Notes: a model not told the origin generated them from the letters alone. A stretch of 64,000 nt of DNA from JAGVSR01 sp963786675 (GCA_963786675.1 CAWAZY010000005.1:310001-374000); one strand, 5' to 3'. Counted from the first letter of the stretch, positions 36,448 to 45,058 are shown. Numbers and translations are program-made.

Positions 36448-36765
36448 ATGGCTGGGAAAACATTGACGCGAGCAGATCTCGCGGAAGCCGTTGTGAAAAA
36501 GGTCGGGTTGCCGCGCAACGAGTCGCAGGACCTGGTCGAACTGGTGTTGAGCGAAATCTCGACCAGCTTGGCGCGCGGAGATTCCGTCAAGTTGTCATCC
36601 TTCGGGTCGTTCGGGATCCGTCAAAAGGGACAGCGCATCGGCCGCAATCCCAAGACGGGCAAGGAAGTGCCGATCACGCCGCGCAAGGTTCTTGTGTTCC
36701 GTCCGAGCAACATCATGAAGGATCGGATCAACTCCGGGCGGATGCGGCGCAAGGCTGCGGAGTAG
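36448..36765 (+). CDS. ihfA: Integration host factor subunit alpha
   Basis: 105 residues. The HU/IHF fold is seen in LTRADLAEAVVKKVGLPRNES and the DNA-binding beta-arm IGRNPKTGKEVPI with the intercalating proline, then VLVFRPSNIMKDRIN. The R-NPKTGKE...I form is that of IHF-alpha. It bends DNA together with IHF-beta. The last codons and stop are part of a 24-25-bp tandem repeat. The next 329 bp to the MerR gene (36766-37094) hold that repeat and a likely promoter, but no gene. Confidence 0.96.
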   Translation: MAGKTLTRADLAEAVVKKVGLPRNESQDLVELVLSEISTSLARGDSVKLSSFGSFGIRQKGQRIGRNPKTGKEVPITPRKVLVFRPSNIMKDRINSGRMRRKAAE

Positions 36766-36827
36766 CCCAGCAAAAGTGCTGCGGAGGTGCCCAGCAAAAA
36801 GTGCCGCGGGGTAGCCGAGCGGGACGT
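36754..36827. repeat. Tandem 24-25-bp repeat over the ihfA stop codon
   Basis: Units at 36754-36777, 36778-36802 and 36803-36827 share GCTGCGGAGTAGCCCAGCAAAA. The second differs at one base plus one extra A; the third has decayed in its second half. The first unit encodes the last residues and TAG stop of ihfA. Confidence 0.75.
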
Positions 36828-37094
36828 GGGCCGCGCAAACTGCATCCCGTTCACCGGTCCGCCTGCAAGTGCCGGTTCGCTGGCCCCACCGTTCGAGCGC
36901 AACGCCGCGCATGCGCTGTTCGGATCCGGCAGCGATTTCTCCACACCTGCGATGTTAAGCACGCCATTGTGTGGCGACGCGTGCCGCACGACGCGCTATG
37001 ATTATGAACTTCGGTGGCCCCATGACGGCGCGCGTTGTCAGTCTCGGCGCAGCCCCTGCCGGGGACTGTGAGTTTGCATTCTTAGGATCGTTCC

Positions 37095-37631
37095 ATGGCC
37101 AAAGCGGTAGAAGCATTCCGCACCATCAGTGAAGTCGCCTCTGACCTCGATGTTCCCAAGCATGTCTTGCGGTTTTGGGAGCAGAAGTTTCCGCAGATCC
37201 GCCCGATGAAGCGCGGTGGCGGCCGGCGGTATTACCGGCCCGAGGACATGGAACTGCTGCGCGGTATCCGCCGCCTTCTGCACGCGGAAGGCTACACCAT
37301 CAAGGGCGTTCAGAAGATCCTGCGGGAGCACGGCGTCGATCACGTCAAGGCGAGTGCGGCGGCGGATCTGCCGGTTGAAAAATCCAAATCCCGCACGCGC
37401 GGCCGGGGTGCACAGGTGGCCCCCACCGCCAAATCCAGCCCTGCGAACGCCGTCGCGGTCGCCGCGGTTGTGACCAACGCGAAGCCGATCGCGGCGCCGA
37501 AGGATATGGAGTCGCTGCTGCGTAGCGCGGTGGTTGAACTCGATGCGTGCCGCCGGTTGCTGCTTGGCGAGCCGTTGAAAACGGAAACGGTGAGCGCAAC
37601 GCGTCCGCGCGTTCGCGCCGCCAGGGGCTAA
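37095..37631 (+). CDS. MerR-family transcriptional regulator
   Basis: 178 residues. The N-terminal winged helix FRTISEVASDLDVPKHVLRFWEQKF, then RRYYRPEDMELLRGIRRLLHAEGYTIKGVQKIL, is the MerR DNA-binding domain of the subgroup regularly found behind ihfA in alphaproteobacteria. The middle (about 90-140) is Ala/Lys-rich and disordered. The end holds a short helix MESLLRSAVVELDACRRLL. No metal-binding cysteine pattern, so the ligand is unknown. The PPTase gene begins three bases after the stop. Confidence 0.92.
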   Translation: MAKAVEAFRTISEVASDLDVPKHVLRFWEQKFPQIRPMKRGGGRRYYRPEDMELLRGIRRLLHAEGYTIKGVQKILREHGVDHVKASAAADLPVEKSKSRTRGRGAQVAPTAKSSPANAVAVAAVVTNAKPIAAPKDMESLLRSAVVELDACRRLLLGEPLKTETVSATRPRVRAARG

Positions 37632-37634
37632 CCG

Positions 37635-38516
37635 TTGGTGGTGTCAGGCGTCGTCACGGGTCCGTTGCCGCAATCCGTTGCGCGGCTGGACGTATGGCTC
37701 GCCGATCTGCGTGCGCTGCAGACGCCGCTTGCTGACCTCGATGCGCGCGACCCGCTCCTCGCTCCCGACGAGCGCGCATCCCTTTCCGCCAGCGCACCTA
37801 TCCCCATCTCCGCGTCCATCGACCGCCTGACCGCGCGCCGCGCGCTGCGGCTTCTGATCGAACGGACCTTCGGTTCCCAATACCGTCAAATCCCGTTCGT
37901 GCGTGGCCCGCGCGGCAAGCCGAAGCTTGAAGGGTTGCCCGGCGACTTCAGTGTTTCGCATGCCAACGGTTTCGCCCTGATCGGGCTTGGGCCTGTCGCG
38001 CGCCTGGGGCTCGATCTGGAATTCACCCGCGTGGTCCACCTGAGTGATCCGCGGCGCGCGGCGATTGAAGCCGCCGCGTTTGCTCTGGCTCCCGGCGTGG
38101 CCTTGCCCGATGATCCCGAGCACCGCTTTCTCCAGGCGTGGACCCGCCTGGAAGCCGTCGCCAAAGCGACCGGGTTCGGCATTGGCCGGACGCTGTCGGC
38201 GCTGGGCGTCTGGGGCGGGGAGCGGGCGTCTGAAACCGGCGGGAACCCGCCATCCCCTCCCGGACATCCCCTCGCCGAACTCTCCGGGCTCGGCGGCCTG
38301 ACGACCGTCGATCTGCAGCCGGGCCAGGGGGGGATCGCCGCCTTGGCGGTCTCTCTGGAGGGGGACCCGGCACCATGCGTCCATCGCCTGCCCGCCGATA
38401 TGGCCGCACTGGCCGCTCTGCGCGCTGGCGCCGCAATCGCTGGCAATTCCGGCGTTGACCTATCCCCCGCGCCGCCCCATAAGGGGCCCGTTCGGAGCGT
38501 AGCGCAGCCTGGTTAG
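37635..38516 (+). CDS. Sfp-type 4'-phosphopantetheinyl transferase superfamily protein
   Basis: 293 residues. Motifs: FSVSHANGFALIGLG, the magnesium-binding GLDLEF, and FLQAWTRLEAVAKATGFGI (the WxxKEA region, with the Lys shifted). The enzyme would move phosphopantetheine from CoA to carrier proteins; the target is not evident. The start is a GTG-like first codon region at 37635, directly after the MerR gene. The stop codon TAG (38514-38516) lies inside the tRNA-Pro D-arm, so the coding frame overlaps the tRNA by 24 bases. Confidence 0.85.
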   Translation: MVVSGVVTGPLPQSVARLDVWLADLRALQTPLADLDARDPLLAPDERASLSASAPIPISASIDRLTARRALRLLIERTFGSQYRQIPFVRGPRGKPKLEGLPGDFSVSHANGFALIGLGPVARLGLDLEFTRVVHLSDPRRAAIEAAAFALAPGVALPDDPEHRFLQAWTRLEAVAKATGFGIGRTLSALGVWGGERASETGGNPPSPPGHPLAELSGLGGLTTVDLQPGQGGIAALAVSLEGDPAPCVHRLPADMAALAALRAGAAIAGNSGVDLSPAPPHKGPVRSVAQPG

Positions 38517-38570
38517 CGCACCAGTCTGGGGGACTGGGGGTCGGAGGTTCAAATCCTCTCGCTCCGACCA
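38493..38570 (+). tRNA. tRNA-Pro (anticodon GGG)
   Basis: 78 nt including an encoded CCA. The acceptor CGGAGCG/CGCTCCG is at 38493-38499 and 38560-38566. The anticodon stem CCAGT/ACTGG encloses CTGGGGG (anticodon GGG), and the T arm is GGAGGTTCAAATCCTC. Its first 24 bases are also the end of the PPTase reading frame. The 199 bp that follow before the ABC-F gene are empty. Confidence 0.97.
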
Positions 38571-38769
38571 ATTTTGTCAGCGACCGGCGACATCCCCCAT
38601 CATCCCAGACACGCGAAGCGCACGCTTCCACCGGCCAGCATGCAAGCGTGCCGGGCCGCAGGCGTTCGTCGCGATCAGCAGCTGAGGTCTTGCCGCCCAG
38701 ATGCGCACTCTTTCGCACTCAGCTGCGATGGCCTAAGAGCGGGCAGCTTCGCATCCGGACCCGTGCCCC

Positions 38770-40392
38770 ATGATTCGTCTCGACAACATCAGCAAACAGA
38801 ATGGTCACCAGATCGTCTTCATCGAGGCGTCGGCGGCGCTGAATCGCGGCGAGAAGGTGGGTCTCGTTGGCCCTAATGGCGCGGGAAAGACGACTCTGTT
38901 CCGTTTGATCACCGGGGAGGATACCCCGGACGAGGGACAGGTCTCCGTCGATCGCGGCGTCTCGATTGGCTACTTCAGCCAGGACGTTGGCGAAATGTCC
39001 GGCCGCAGCGCGGTGGCGGAGGTGATGGACGGGGCGGGCCCGGTGAGTGCGGTTGCGGCCGAACTCGGCCAGTTGGAAGCGGCGATGGCCGATCCGGACC
39101 GCGCCGATGACATGGATGACATCATCCAGCGGTACGGCGAGCTGCAAGCGCAGTTCGAGGAACTGGACGGCTATGCGCTGGATGGCCGTGCGCGCGAAGT
39201 TCTGGCCGGCCTCAGTTTCAGTCCGGAGATGATGGACGGCGACGTCGGCGCGTTGTCGGGCGGCTGGAAAATGCGCGTGGCGCTGGCCCGCATCCTCCTC
39301 ATGCGGCCTGACGTGATGCTACTTGACGAGCCGAGCAACCATCTCGATTTGGAAAGCCTGATTTGGCTCGAGCAGTTCCTGAAGGGCTACGAGGGCGCCT
39401 TGATGATGACCTCACACGATCGCGAGTTCATGGACCGCATCGTGAGCAAGATCGTGGAAATCGACGGCGGCAGCCTCACGACATATTCGGGCAATTACGA
39501 GTTCTATGTCGCGCAGCGCGCACTCAGTGAGAAGCAGCAGCAGGCGCAGTTCGAGCGCCAGCAGGCCATGCTGGCCAAGGAACTGCGGTTCATCGAAAGG
39601 TTCAAGGCGCGCGCGTCACACGCGGCCCAGGTGCAGAGCCGGGTCAAGAGCCTGGAAAAGATCGAACGGGTGGAGCCGCCCAAGCGGCGCCAGATGGTCG
39701 TGTTCGACATTCCCGCTTCGCCCCGCTCGGGCGAGGACGTGGCGACGTTGAAGAACGTCTCGAAGGGGTACGGCAACCGCATCATCTACGAGGATTTGAA
39801 TTTTCAGGTCCGGCGCCGGGAGCGCTGGTGCGTGATGGGCGTCAATGGCGCTGGCAAGTCGACGCTGTTGAAGCTCATCGCGGGCGCAACCAAACCCGAC
39901 GCCGGCAGCGTCGGCATCGGCGCCAGCGTCAAATTGGGCTACTTCGCGCAGCATGCCATGGAGGTCCTGCAAGGCGACCGCACGGTTTTCGAAACGTTGG
40001 AGGATGAATTTCCAAAAGCCGGTCAGGGTCCGCTGCGCACGCTGGCTGGATGTTTTGGCTTTTCGGGTGACGATGTGGAGAAGAAATGCCGCGTGCTATC
40101 GGGCGGCGAGAAGGCGCGCCTCGTGATGGCCAAGATGCTCTTCGAACCGCCGAATTTTCTCGTGCTCGACGAACCGACCAACCATTTGGATCTGGCGACC
40201 AAGGAAATGCTGGTCACCGCGCTGGCGAACTACGAGGGTGCGATGCTGTTCGTGTCCCATGATCGCCGCTTCCTGGCCGCGCTCTCCAACCGTGTATTGG
40301 AACTGACGCCGGACGGCATCCACCAGTATGGCGGCGGCTACACGGAATATGTGGCCCGCACCGGTCACGAGGCCCCGGGCTTGCACGGGTAA
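38770..40392 (+). CDS. ABC-F family ATP-binding protein (ribosome-associated)
   Basis: 540 residues with two ABC domains and no membrane part. Walker A: GPNGAGKTT (about 35) and GVNGAGKST (about 356). Signatures: LSGGWKMRVALARILL and LSGGEKARLVMAKML. Walker B: LLDEPSNHLDL and VLDEPTNHLDL. Between the domains is the charged coiled linker (EKQQQAQFERQQAMLAKELR) that in ABC-F proteins reaches the ribosomal E site. ABC-F proteins regulate translation or relieve stalling; the layout is closest to YbiT/Uup-like housekeeping members. Monocistronic. Confidence 0.93.
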   Translation: MIRLDNISKQNGHQIVFIEASAALNRGEKVGLVGPNGAGKTTLFRLITGEDTPDEGQVSVDRGVSIGYFSQDVGEMSGRSAVAEVMDGAGPVSAVAAELGQLEAAMADPDRADDMDDIIQRYGELQAQFEELDGYALDGRAREVLAGLSFSPEMMDGDVGALSGGWKMRVALARILLMRPDVMLLDEPSNHLDLESLIWLEQFLKGYEGALMMTSHDREFMDRIVSKIVEIDGGSLTTYSGNYEFYVAQRALSEKQQQAQFERQQAMLAKELRFIERFKARASHAAQVQSRVKSLEKIERVEPPKRRQMVVFDIPASPRSGEDVATLKNVSKGYGNRIIYEDLNFQVRRRERWCVMGVNGAGKSTLLKLIAGATKPDAGSVGIGASVKLGYFAQHAMEVLQGDRTVFETLEDEFPKAGQGPLRTLAGCFGFSGDDVEKKCRVLSGGEKARLVMAKMLFEPPNFLVLDEPTNHLDLATKEMLVTALANYEGAMLFVSHDRRFLAALSNRVLELTPDGIHQYGGGYTEYVARTGHEAPGLHG

Positions 40393-40422
40393 GTCCCGCG
40401 CTGAATGCGCGGAACCTCCACT

Positions 40423-41343
40423 CTAGGGAACTTCGGCATGCCGCGCGGCTTCGGCCGTGGCCGGCTTCGCATGACGCTTGGCGGCGGTCAGGAAGGCCGC
40501 CACGTGCGGCGGGTGAGGTTCGCGGGCCGTCAGGACAAGACCGATTTCGTGCGTCACGCTGGGTTCGACAACCGGGATGGCCACCAGCTCCATCGGCGGC
40601 GTGAACCGGGCGCCGATGCCGAGCGCCGCGATTGTCGCCAGCGCGCCTGACCGGACATGGACGTGCAGCATGGTCATCGAATTCGATTCCATCATGGGCC
40701 GCACGTCGACACCCGCATCCGCCAGATGCTGGTCGATGATCCGCCGGTTCTGCATGTCGCTGGTCAGTAGGCAAAGCGGCAGCTTTCCAGCTTCCGCCCA
40801 CGAAATCGAGGTCCGGTTGGCCAGTGGATGGCCGGGGGCGACAAGGAGCGAATAATGTTCTTCGTAGAGCGGCACGGTCTGGAAGCGCTGGACCAGGTCG
40901 GTGCCGATGTACGTCAGGCCAATATCGATTTCGAGATTGTCGAGCCCGGACAGGATCGTCCCCGTCGACATGCTCACAATCGTAATATGGACTTCCGTGT
41001 GCCGGGCCATGAAGTCCAACGACAAGTCGGGAATGTAAGGCAAGGCCGTGGGAATGACGCCCAGGCGCAGCGTGCCCGTCAGCCCGCGGCGCAGGCCGTC
41101 GATCTCTTGGCGCATGGTGCGGGCATCGGACACGATGCGGCGCGCCCAATCGAGCACGCGTTCGCCTTCGGGCGTAAAGCCGCGGAAGCGCGAACCGCGT
41201 TCGACGATCAGGACGCCCAACTGCTCTTCCAAGCTCTTTACGGCGGAGGAGAGCGTGGGCTGGCTGATGCCGCACGATTCCGCCGCGCGGCCGAAATGGC
41301 GTTCGCGGGAGAGGGCCAGCAGAAGTTCGAGTTTGTCGATCAT
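40423..41343 (-). CDS. LysR-family transcriptional regulator
   Basis: 306 residues from ATG 41343. The N-terminal helix-turn-helix is in RHFGRAAESCGISQPTLSSAVKSLEEQLGVLIVERGSR. The effector domain begins at GTLRLGVIPTALPYIPDLSLDF. Its general form (IDKLELLLALSRERHFGRAAE, and ...LCLLTSDMQNRRIIDQHLADAG) resembles LysR proteins that I associate with formate dehydrogenase operons, but this is memory of similar sequences, not a test. It stands alone, convergent with the ABC-F gene and divergent from idi. Confidence 0.9.
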   Translation of the reverse strand: MIDKLELLLALSRERHFGRAAESCGISQPTLSSAVKSLEEQLGVLIVERGSRFRGFTPEGERVLDWARRIVSDARTMRQEIDGLRRGLTGTLRLGVIPTALPYIPDLSLDFMARHTEVHITIVSMSTGTILSGLDNLEIDIGLTYIGTDLVQRFQTVPLYEEHYSLLVAPGHPLANRTSISWAEAGKLPLCLLTSDMQNRRIIDQHLADAGVDVRPMMESNSMTMLHVHVRSGALATIAALGIGARFTPPMELVAIPVVEPSVTHEIGLVLTAREPHPPHVAAFLTAAKRHAKPATAEAARHAEVP

Positions 41344-41550
41344 CGTGCTCTCGCCACGTGCGGTCGTACATTTGCCCCGGCGGATCGCCATTGGTGCGGC
41401 CAGGGGAGCTATCTGACGGTCTACCCCACTCAGGTAGGTCCTGTCAGGGTTAAGTTGACGGACGGGTCTTGTATCGTCGGCGCCGGCGGGTCATGAAGGC
41501 CGGAGCACCTCGCAGGATGACGCAGGTCAGATAGGGACACGCATCGGCCG

Positions 41551-42087
41551 ATGGATGGTCCGGAGACAGAAACCGAGAATGTCGTGCTCGTCGATGCGGG
41601 CGATCAGGCCATCGGCACGGCGGGCAAGATGGCCGCGCATCGGGCAGGCGTTCTGCACCGGGCGTTTTCCATCATCATCTGGAACAGCCACGGCCAGGTT
41701 CTGCTGCAGAAGCGCGCCCGCGTGAAATATCATTCGGGTGGGCTGTGGACCAACGCCTGTTGCGGCCATCCGCGTCCCGGTGAAGACGTTGCGGCGGCGG
41801 CAGCGCGGCGGCTGTCGGAGGAACTGGGATTTGCAACCCAGCTCGAGCATTTCGGCACGCTGACGTATCGCGCCGAGCTTGACCAGGATCTGATCGAGCA
41901 TGAGTTTGTTCACGTGTTCCGCGGCACCCATGACGGCGCGTTGGCACCCGATCCCGCCGAAGTGGAGGCGATCGATTGGGTGACACCAGCGGACCTATTG
42001 CAAAGACTCGACCTGCATCCTGAGATTTTCACGGCGTGGTTCGTGAAATACATGCGCGCAGGCTGGCCGCTTGAGCAGGCGCGCTAG
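41551..42087 (+). CDS. idi: Isopentenyl-diphosphate delta-isomerase, type 1
   Basis: 178 residues. The Nudix-like fold shows FSIIIWNSHGQVLLQKRARVKYH, the active-site WTNACCGHPRPGE (C70/C71, metal His), a Nudix helix AARRLSEELG, and EHEFVHVFRG. It interconverts IPP and DMAPP for hopanoid, carotenoid and quinone synthesis. Uses Mg2+/Mn2+. The start is directly preceded by CATCGGCCG with no strong ribosome site, but the N-terminus fits the family. Monocistronic. Confidence 0.93.
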   Translation: MDGPETETENVVLVDAGDQAIGTAGKMAAHRAGVLHRAFSIIIWNSHGQVLLQKRARVKYHSGGLWTNACCGHPRPGEDVAAAAARRLSEELGFATQLEHFGTLTYRAELDQDLIEHEFVHVFRGTHDGALAPDPAEVEAIDWVTPADLLQRLDLHPEIFTAWFVKYMRAGWPLEQAR

Positions 42088-42244
42088 AGCGGTCGCGCTA
42101 ATTTGGGGCGGTGCCCGGCGCGGTCTGAGACATCCATTAGCTGGCCGTTAAGACCTTGCTGGCACGATCCAGCCAGTTGCGTTTGTTGTGCAAGGTCTGC
42201 GTCCCATGTTTGCGTTTTGCCTTACCGGTGTAAACCGGTTCTCC

Positions 42245-42766
42245 ATGCGTGCGGTTAAGCCCGCATTCGCTGTGTCGCTGGCACTGGCCGCCGGAGCGTG
42301 CAGCTCAAAAGCGCCGCAAGGCCCCCAAGTCTTCGCCTGGATGCTGGCCGAGCCCAAGCCGGCCCCCGTGCGCACCGTTGCCGCCGCTCCCGTCGAACTT
42401 GAAGACGACGGGCTGCCGGCGCAAACGGCACCGTCCTATCGCATCCGCCAGAGCCCCGACGATCCCACGGCCCCGTGGAGCCGCAACTATGGTGGCCCCG
42501 CGCCCATCATGGTCAAGAACGCTGAAAAGGCCCCGCCGATGGGTGCCGGTGCAGCCTGGGGCCAAGACGATGCGGGCGGCGACGTTCCCAACGCGCCCAT
42601 GGCCACCGAGGCGGGCGATGACGGTCTCCCGGCTGTCATGGGCCCGGACGAGGCCGGCATTCCCCCGCCGCCGCCCGACACCCGCCGTCAGCAGCGTGGG
42701 GCCTCACTCGCGTTGCCCTCGGCGCGGTGCGCACGATCTGGGAATAGCTGGATTTGCACGCGTTGA
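42245..42766 (+). CDS. Hypothetical Pro-rich lipoprotein
   Basis: 173 residues from ATG 42245. A lipobox LAAGAC (lipidated C19) follows a hydrophobic stretch. The mature part is low-complexity and Pro/Ala/Asp-rich, with acidic patches, and ends in LPSARCARSGNSWICTR, where two cysteines could pair. An upstream in-frame ATG at 42206 is also possible but would give an overlong signal. No domain recognised; probably an envelope lipoprotein. Confidence 0.65.
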   Translation: MRAVKPAFAVSLALAAGACSSKAPQGPQVFAWMLAEPKPAPVRTVAAAPVELEDDGLPAQTAPSYRIRQSPDDPTAPWSRNYGGPAPIMVKNAEKAPPMGAGAAWGQDDAGGDVPNAPMATEAGDDGLPAVMGPDEAGIPPPPPDTRRQQRGASLALPSARCARSGNSWICTR

Positions 42767-42810
42767 ATTCTTATCCTGCCGGGTAATGTCCGGCGGGTAC
42801 GATCTGGTCC

Positions 42811-42840
42811 GGGCCAGGATGGGCCAGGATGGGGCAGGAT
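42811..42840. repeat. Triple 10-bp repeat over the GNAT start codon
   Basis: GGGCCAGGAT, GGGCCAGGAT and GGGGCAGGAT lie in tandem. Each unit places AGGA next to an ATG formed across the unit border (ATGs at 42819, 42829, 42839), so copy number would change which ATG is in frame. The gene at 42829 uses the second. Confidence 0.8.
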
Positions 42841-43398
42841 GGCATCGTGGGGCTGGTGATCGAGCGATTTACCGACCGGCCAAGAACGGCTGCGCATTTA
42901 GCTGATCTCGATGCGGTGTTCTTCGGCGCGAGCGGCACTACGTCCTTTGCGTCGGAAGCGGAACGACTGGCGTTCCGTGAGCGATGGTTGGGCCGCTATC
43001 TCGCTCACGATCCTCACTTGGCCCATCTGGCCGTGTCCGCGCCCTCAACGCCACAAGAATCCATCGCCGGCTACATCGTGGGGTCGCACGACGATCCCGC
43101 GCAGTCCCCACGCTTTGCCGATCTGGGCTACTTCCAACAGCTGGCGGACGTGACACGGCACTATCCCGCGCAGCTCCACGTCAATCTTGCGCCGGCATGG
43201 CGCGGGCGGGGGCTCGGCCGGGATCTGGTCGCCGCATTCGTCGGCGACGCGCGCGCGTCTGGCGTTCCAGGCGTCCATGCCGTGACCGGCGAGGGGATGC
43301 GCAATACGCGCTTCTATGCCGCCTGCGGGTTCAAGGACGTTGGCCGGTGCGTTTGGAATGGCCGGCCGCTGGTCATGCTGGGGAGGGCGTTAGGCTAG
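42829..43398 (+). CDS. GNAT-family N-acetyltransferase
   Basis: 189 residues. The GNAT core is seen in LHVNLAPAWRGRGLGRDLVAAFVGDARASG (acetyl-CoA loop RGRGLG), then HAVTGEGMRNTRFYAACGF and a C-terminal beta strand. An N-terminal extension ERLAFRERWLGRYLAHDP fits the eukaryote/bacterial NAG-like or YjdJ-type subgroup; the substrate is unknown. The start is taken at 42829 inside a triple 10-bp repeat; GTG 42847 is an alternative. Confidence 0.8.
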   Translation: MGQDGIVGLVIERFTDRPRTAAHLADLDAVFFGASGTTSFASEAERLAFRERWLGRYLAHDPHLAHLAVSAPSTPQESIAGYIVGSHDDPAQSPRFADLGYFQQLADVTRHYPAQLHVNLAPAWRGRGLGRDLVAAFVGDARASGVPGVHAVTGEGMRNTRFYAACGFKDVGRCVWNGRPLVMLGRALG

Positions 43399-43535
43399 CC
43401 CCTGATGCCGGCGCTATCGCGCGCTTGAGTTCGGATTAGACCGCCAACGGTGTTCATCATCCATCTGTAAAACTCCGATGCTAGGTCGCATGAGAGCGTC
43501 AGCATGGGAGGGTCAACCGATGGAACGCTTCAACC

Positions 43536-43658
43536 ATGTCGGCCAAGAGCTTGTTGAAGGCCGGGGTTGTTATCCTGTTGGGGACCACACTCGTCGTTCT
43601 CACGTCCGCACCGGGCGAGAACACGCCGTCACCCGTCGCAAAATTACAGGACGATTGA
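43536..43658 (+). CDS. Candidate 40-residue signal-peptide-like small protein
   Basis: A short frame from ATG 43536 to TGA 43656-43658. Residues 1-8 are basic (two Lys), residues 9-24 are strongly hydrophobic (AGVVILLGTTLVVLTS), and the tail is hydrophilic with Pro. That is a signal-anchor or secreted micro-protein profile, not one expected by chance. The ribosome site is weak (GGA at about -14). It lies in the 362-bp gap 43399-43760 between the GNAT and bactofilin genes, in which no other gene was found. Confidence 0.4.
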   Translation: MSAKSLLKAGVVILLGTTLVVLTSAPGENTPSPVAKLQDD

Positions 43659-43760
43659 AGGCCGGCGTCAGAGCAACGGCGTGACGCCGTGTCAGGCCAC
43701 GTCCGCGCAGTGCCCGGAGTTTTTGGCTGCGATATTTGTTGGGAGCCCAGCGGTCGCCGA

Positions 43761-44345
43761 TTACGAACCGTGAGATTCGCTGGCCGGATCGGCATCCGCT
43801 GACACGGGCGTGTCCGTCTCCGGGGTCTCAGTCGGTGCCTCGACCGCGTCATTGGACGCAGCAGAAGGAGGTACCGCCGCCCCATTCGGATGACCGAAGC
43901 CGGCCGTTGGGTCTTCCGTGCGCCGGGACTTGCCCTCGAAATAGGCGCCCTGCTCAATGGCGAGTGTCAGATGGTAGACATCGCCTTCGACGCGGCTCGT
44001 GGATTGCAGCAAAACGCGCTTGCCGCGCACCGAGCCCATCACGTGGCCGCGGACCACGACCTCGTCGGCAACGATGCCGCCGGTGATCTGCGCGCGCTCG
44101 CCCACCATGACGTGGGACCCGTGAATATCGCCGTGGATTTCGCCCTCGATCTGCACTTCACCGCGGGACACGAGATTGCCCGTGATCTGGAGTTCCGGTC
44201 CGATGATAGAGGGCGTTCCGCGCTCGCCTGTGCGCAGCGGGGAGCCGATCGGGCGGGTCAGGCCGGCGGGTTGCGGGGCGGGCGGCGGAGACATGTAACC
44301 CGTCTTAGATGGTTCGCCTTCGGTCTTTCTGAAATTCGGCAACAT
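43761..44345 (-). CDS. bacM: Bactofilin family cytoskeletal protein
   Basis: 194 residues. The central DUF583 beta-helix shows SIIGPELQITGNLVSRGEVQIEGEIHGDI and GERAQITGGIVADEVVVRGHVMGSV, with repeats of about 17 residues. Disordered Pro-rich N-terminus and an acidic Ala/Thr-rich C-terminus flank it, as usual. Bactofilins polymerise without nucleotide and scaffold envelope enzymes such as M23 peptidases (none seen beside it). The 245 bp upstream (44346-44590) contain no supported gene. Confidence 0.93.
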   Translation of the reverse strand: MLPNFRKTEGEPSKTGYMSPPPAPQPAGLTRPIGSPLRTGERGTPSIIGPELQITGNLVSRGEVQIEGEIHGDIHGSHVMVGERAQITGGIVADEVVVRGHVMGSVRGKRVLLQSTSRVEGDVYHLTLAIEQGAYFEGKSRRTEDPTAGFGHPNGAAVPPSAASNDAVEAPTETPETDTPVSADADPASESHGS

Positions 44346-44590
44346 CTACAACCCTCCACCACGAACGCCACAAACCCGTCGAACGCTCGACTACTGCCTG
44401 CCTCTTGCAAAATTAAGACCGGAAACAGCAAACGGCGCCGCAACCCCCAAGAAAGGCAAGCGGGGAGTGCCTAACATGTTTTGTGGAGGGGGTCACGAGG
44501 CTCCGCGCGGGGATAAGTCCCATGCCGCGCGGGCGGGCAAGATGCCCGGCAAGCAGGCGGCGGGACTGTCAACATTGACTGACAAGCGCC

Positions 44591-45058
44591 CTAGGATACG
44601 AGCAATTTGGCCTCTGCGAGAACCGCCTCGGCATGTCCAGGGACGCTGACCTTGCGCCAGACTTTTCTGACTTTGCCCTTGCCATCGATCAGGAAAGTAG
44701 ACCGTTCAACGCCCATGTATTTGCGGCCATACATCGATTTCTCGACCCACACGCCATAGGCGCTCGCCACCTCTTTATCTTCATCCGCCAACAGACGAAC
44801 CGCCAGGTCGTGCTTGCGGGAAAACTTTTCGTGGCTTTTGACGCTGTCGGGAGAAATTCCAAAGACTTCAATGCCAGCTTTGCTGAAGGCGCCTTTCAGA
44901 GCCGAAAAGTCCTGCGCCTCGCGCGTGCATCCCGATGTGTCGTCCTTGGGGTAGAAGTAGAGCACGACCGGCTTGCCCTTCAATTTGGACAGGCGCACGG
45001 GCGTGCCATCGCCGCCGGGCAGTTCAAAATCCGGAGCCTTAGAACCCTCGTCCACCAT
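44591..45058 (-). CDS. bcp: Thioredoxin-dependent peroxiredoxin Bcp/PrxQ
   Basis: 155 residues. VVLYFYPKDDTSGCTREAQDF holds the peroxidatic Cys44 in the usual DxTxGCTxEAxxF setting. The resolving Cys that many Bcp proteins have five residues later is absent (Asp-Phe here), so the enzyme looks like a one-Cys type needing an outside thiol. It reduces hydrogen and organic peroxides in the cytoplasm. Monocistronic, divergent from the AsmA-like gene. Confidence 0.93.
   Translation of the reverse strand: MVDEGSKAPDFELPGGDGTPVRLSKLKGKPVVLYFYPKDDTSGCTREAQDFSALKGAFSKAGIEVFGISPDSVKSHEKFSRKHDLAVRLLADEDKEVASAYGVWVEKSMYGRKYMGVERSTFLIDGKGKVRKVWRKVSVPGHAEAVLAEAKLLVS

Noticed and set aside
43499..43957. Minus-strand frame of 152 codons overlapping the bactofilin end
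   Set aside because: Out of frame with bactofilin, Arg/Pro/Ser-rich, no start signal.
44346..44590. Structured-RNA-like GC-rich stretch between bactofilin and bcp
   Set aside because: Several short complementary blocks but no known RNA pattern, no terminator and no conserved motif.
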